Assembly: GCF_900188435.1 (NCBI RefSeq)
Contig: NZ_FYFA01000001.1
Location: 620,001-684,000 of the forward strand
DNA length: 64,000 nucleotides
Direction: 5' to 3'
Origin: Marinobacter sp. es.048
GTDB lineage: Bacteria > Pseudomonadota > Gammaproteobacteria > Pseudomonadales > Oleiphilaceae
Shown here one piece after another: positions 62,066-64,000 of this stretch. Every line of letters begins with the position of its first letter. Positions within the stretch are counted from its first letter, which is position 1. The notes under the pieces are model-generated. The model saw only the letters and a program-made list of their open reading frames with translations, was not told the origin of the DNA and ran no database searches. Position numbers and translations under genes: made by a program.

Positions 62066-64000
62066 TTACAATCCGGAATCGGCCGTAATGCCTGCCATCA
62101 GAACGCCTGAGGCAAGAGCCTGCTCAAGGTCGGCGACCGGAATCGGTCGGCTGATCAGATACCCCTGGGCGAAGTTGCAACGGTGATTTTTCAGGAAACT
62201 CAGCTGCTCCTCGGTTTCCACACCCTCGGCCACCACCTCAATGCCCAGGTTGTGGGCCAGGTTTATCACCGCCCGGGTGATCACCGCATCGTCATGGCGT
62301 TCGGTGACTTCCGTGATAAACGAGCGGTCGATTTTCAGCAGGTCGACCGGGAAATCCCGCAGGTAACCGAGAGACGAATAGCCGACTCCGAAGTCATCAA
62401 TGGCCAGATGAACACCCAACTGGTGCAGACGGGAGAGTTGATTGCGATTGTGCTCGATATTCTGGATGAAGATCTCTTCGGTGAGCTCGACCTCCAGACG
62501 GTCCGCCGGCACATTCTCCGCTGCCAGGGCTTCTCGAATGTGATCCACCAGGTCTTCGTCGTCCAGCTCCCGGCCCGAGAGATTGACTGCAATGCGCAGG
62601 CCCTCCTGGGGAGTGCCTTTCCATGCCGCCAGCTGCCGACAGGCCGCCATGACTACCCAGCGGCCAATATCGGTGATTCGGCCGCTCTCCTCTGCCAGAG
62701 GGATGAATTCGACTGGCGGCAGAAGACCGCGGCGTGGATGGCGCCAGCGGATCAGCGCCTCGACACTCTGCATTTCACCGGTGTCCAGGTTCAGCTGGGG
62801 CTGATAGAAGAGCACGAATTCGTTGTTGGCGAGGGCCTGGCTCAGATCCTTGTCCAGCTCCAGGCGCATAACTTCCCGTTCCTGCATGCCCTCAGTGTAA
62901 AACTGGTAGGTATTCCTGCCCTGTTCCTTGGCCCGGTAGAGGGCAATGTCTGCGTTACGCAACAGCGTATCCGAGTCCAGACCGCTCTGCGGGTACACCG
63001 CCACGCCCATGGTGGCGGTAATGCTGTGGGACTGCCCCTGAACACTGAAGGGCTGATCAAAGCACTGTTTGATCTGACCCAGCAAGTGAATGATGTCATC
63101 AATGTCATCCACCTGTTGCTGGCAGAACATGAACTCGTCGCCCCCGGAGTAGGCCACCAGCAGCCGTTCGTTACTCAGACGGTTGAGCCGCTCGGACACC
63201 TTGATCAGCAGTTCATCCCCGAACTGGTGGCCGAGGGAGTCGTTGAGCGTCTGGAACCGATCCAGGTCCAGCATCACCAGGGCAACCTGGCGCATCTGAC
63301 GATCGGCAATGTTCAGGGTGTGGGACAGATCTTCCATGAAGAATCGACGATTCGCCAGGCCGGTCAGCGTATCGGTGGATTCCAGACGGGCCAGATCTTT
63401 CTGAATCGCCGTACGTTGCTCAATCTCCTCGTCCAGCTCCCGTCGCGTTTTTAACAATGCCCGATTGCGTTTCAGAATCAACTGAACCAATAGTGTGGTC
63501 AGGCTGGTAAGGACGCCCATGATAAGGAAAGTGAAAAAAGTCAGAGCAGGCCATCGACTGTATTGCTGGTTAACCCAGTTTCGGGACGGGCGCAACACCA
63601 GCTCCCAATCGGTTGCCGGGATATCAACTGTCCTGCGAACCGAAAAGTGCGGGTGAACGGGTAACGATTCGTTGAGTTGGTATTTCAGTTCACCCTGCTC
63701 GTAGAGTTCTATCTGGAATGCGTCGATGACTCTGTTGGTCAGGAGCTGCCGGGCAATCACGTCCATGCGGAAGACTCCGGCAATAAAGCCGTTGTTGTCT
63801 GCACCAGAGTCAACCGGCGCGTAGATAACCATACCCTTGCCGCCTTGATGGAGCTCAATGATGCCGGAGAGATCCAGCTCGCCAGTGCGCTTCGACCGTT
63901 CTAACGCGAGACGGCGCTGCTGGTTAAAGGCCACATTAAAACCAAGAACTTCTTCATTGCCGCTTACGGGTTCCAACCAGCGAATTACGAAGCTGGGATC
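62066..64000 (-). CDS. CHASE-GGDEF-EAL cyclic di-GMP protein, 5' end outside the window
   Basis: At least 645 residues; the frame stays open to the window edge, so the N-terminus is missing. The visible start is a CHASE-type periplasmic sensor (WLEPVSGNEEVLGFNVAFNQQRR, GFIAGVFRMDVIARQLL) followed by a membrane helix (ALTFFTFLIMGVLTSLTTLLVQLIL). The GGDEF domain has SGGDEF and MLDLDRFQTLND intact. The EAL domain has VEALIRWRHP, EVELTEE, DDFGVGYSSLGYL and KIDRSFI, also intact. It could make or break c-di-GMP; the balance cannot be read from sequence. Confidence 0.92.
   Translation of the reverse strand, partial: DPSFVIRWLEPVSGNEEVLGFNVAFNQQRRLALERSKRTGELDLSGIIELHQGGKGMVIYAPVDSGADNNGFIAGVFRMDVIARQLLTNRVIDAFQIELYEQGELKYQLNESLPVHPHFSVRRTVDIPATDWELVLRPSRNWVNQQYSRWPALTFFTFLIMGVLTSLTTLLVQLILKRNRALLKTRRELDEEIEQRTAIQKDLARLESTDTLTGLANRRFFMEDLSHTLNIADRQMRQVALVMLDLDRFQTLNDSLGHQFGDELLIKVSERLNRLSNERLLVAYSGGDEFMFCQQQVDDIDDIIHLLGQIKQCFDQPFSVQGQSHSITATMGVAVYPQSGLDSDTLLRNADIALYRAKEQGRNTYQFYTEGMQEREVMRLELDKDLSQALANNEFVLFYQPQLNLDTGEMQSVEALIRWRHPRRGLLPPVEFIPLAEESGRITDIGRWVVMAACRQLAAWKGTPQEGLRIAVNLSGRELDDEDLVDHIREALAAENVPADRLEVELTEEIFIQNIEHNRNQLSRLHQLGVHLAIDDFGVGYSSLGYLRDFPVDLLKIDRSFITEVTERHDDAVITRAVINLAHNLGIEVVAEGVETEEQLSFLKNHRCNFAQGYLISRPIPVADLEQALASGVLMAGITADSGL

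Noticed and set aside
62183..63454. 423-residue open frame opposite the GGDEF-EAL gene
   Set aside because: Shadow frame; the minus-strand protein has all catalytic motifs.

Overview
The window looks like a piece of chromosome from a GC-rich, aerobic gammaproteobacterium. The gene set (proton-pumping transhydrogenase, FadE, OmpW, RNase II, thiol peroxidase, c-di-GMP enzymes, many LysR/TetR/HxlR/MerR regulators) and the general protein character suggest a marine heterotroph of the Marinobacter type. That assignment is inference from recall, not a search. I see no rRNA, tRNA, phage, transposase or CRISPR array.

Layout. 1-3 kb: a secreted DUF302 protein, a membrane protein joining an Lgt-like domain to a TlpA thioredoxin, and the RhlE helicase. 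3-8 kb: a small CPBP (glutamic-type) intramembrane protease converges on a large exported protein whose C-terminus looks like a JDVT-CTERM-type sorting signal, and a five-haem lipoprotein cytochrome diverges from that protein. 8-11 kb: OmpW behind a candidate FNR/ANR box, an HxlR regulator divergent from an old-yellow-enzyme reductase, and a BamE-like lipoprotein. 11-17 kb: pntAB, and a TetR regulator divergent from a flavin monooxygenase. 17-27.3 kb: the most distinctive operon, six tightly packed genes encoding a zinc metallopeptidase, two circularly permuted ATP-grasp ligases, two alpha-E domains, two transglutaminase-like domains and a DUF2126 amidoligase. This is a peptide- or protein-modifying system with no assigned product. 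27-36 kb: MarC, ChaC, a phosphoethanolamine transferase, a His-rich secreted protein, an EamA transporter with a divergent LysR, TrmO and FadE. 36-46 kb: a deleted chemoreceptor remnant, a UbiA-type prenyltransferase, an AEC transporter, a PatB-type lyase, a small secreted protein, a second EamA transporter, an M14-type deacylase, a Nudix-MBL fusion, a thioesterase and MATE. 47-57.8 kb: Tpx, a Bcr/CflA pump, LysR, an alpha/beta-hydrolase remnant, HAD, a PHA-synthase-like hydrolase, a PlsC-type acyltransferase, RNase II and a diguanylate cyclase. 57.9-61.7 kb: a copper operon merR-copA-small protein-DUF411, in which I found a 38-residue gene starting on the copA stop codon. 61.7-64 kb: a zinc-ribbon membrane protein and a GGDEF-EAL protein cut by the window edge.

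Across the second half of the window, and once near 15 kb, lies a dispersed family of long intergenic hairpins (six copies). They share a conserved core of two inner hairpins, while the outer stems differ in sequence and stay base-paired. They sit in divergent, convergent and co-directional gaps, so they are not simply terminators, and they create false N-terminal extensions of neighbouring genes.
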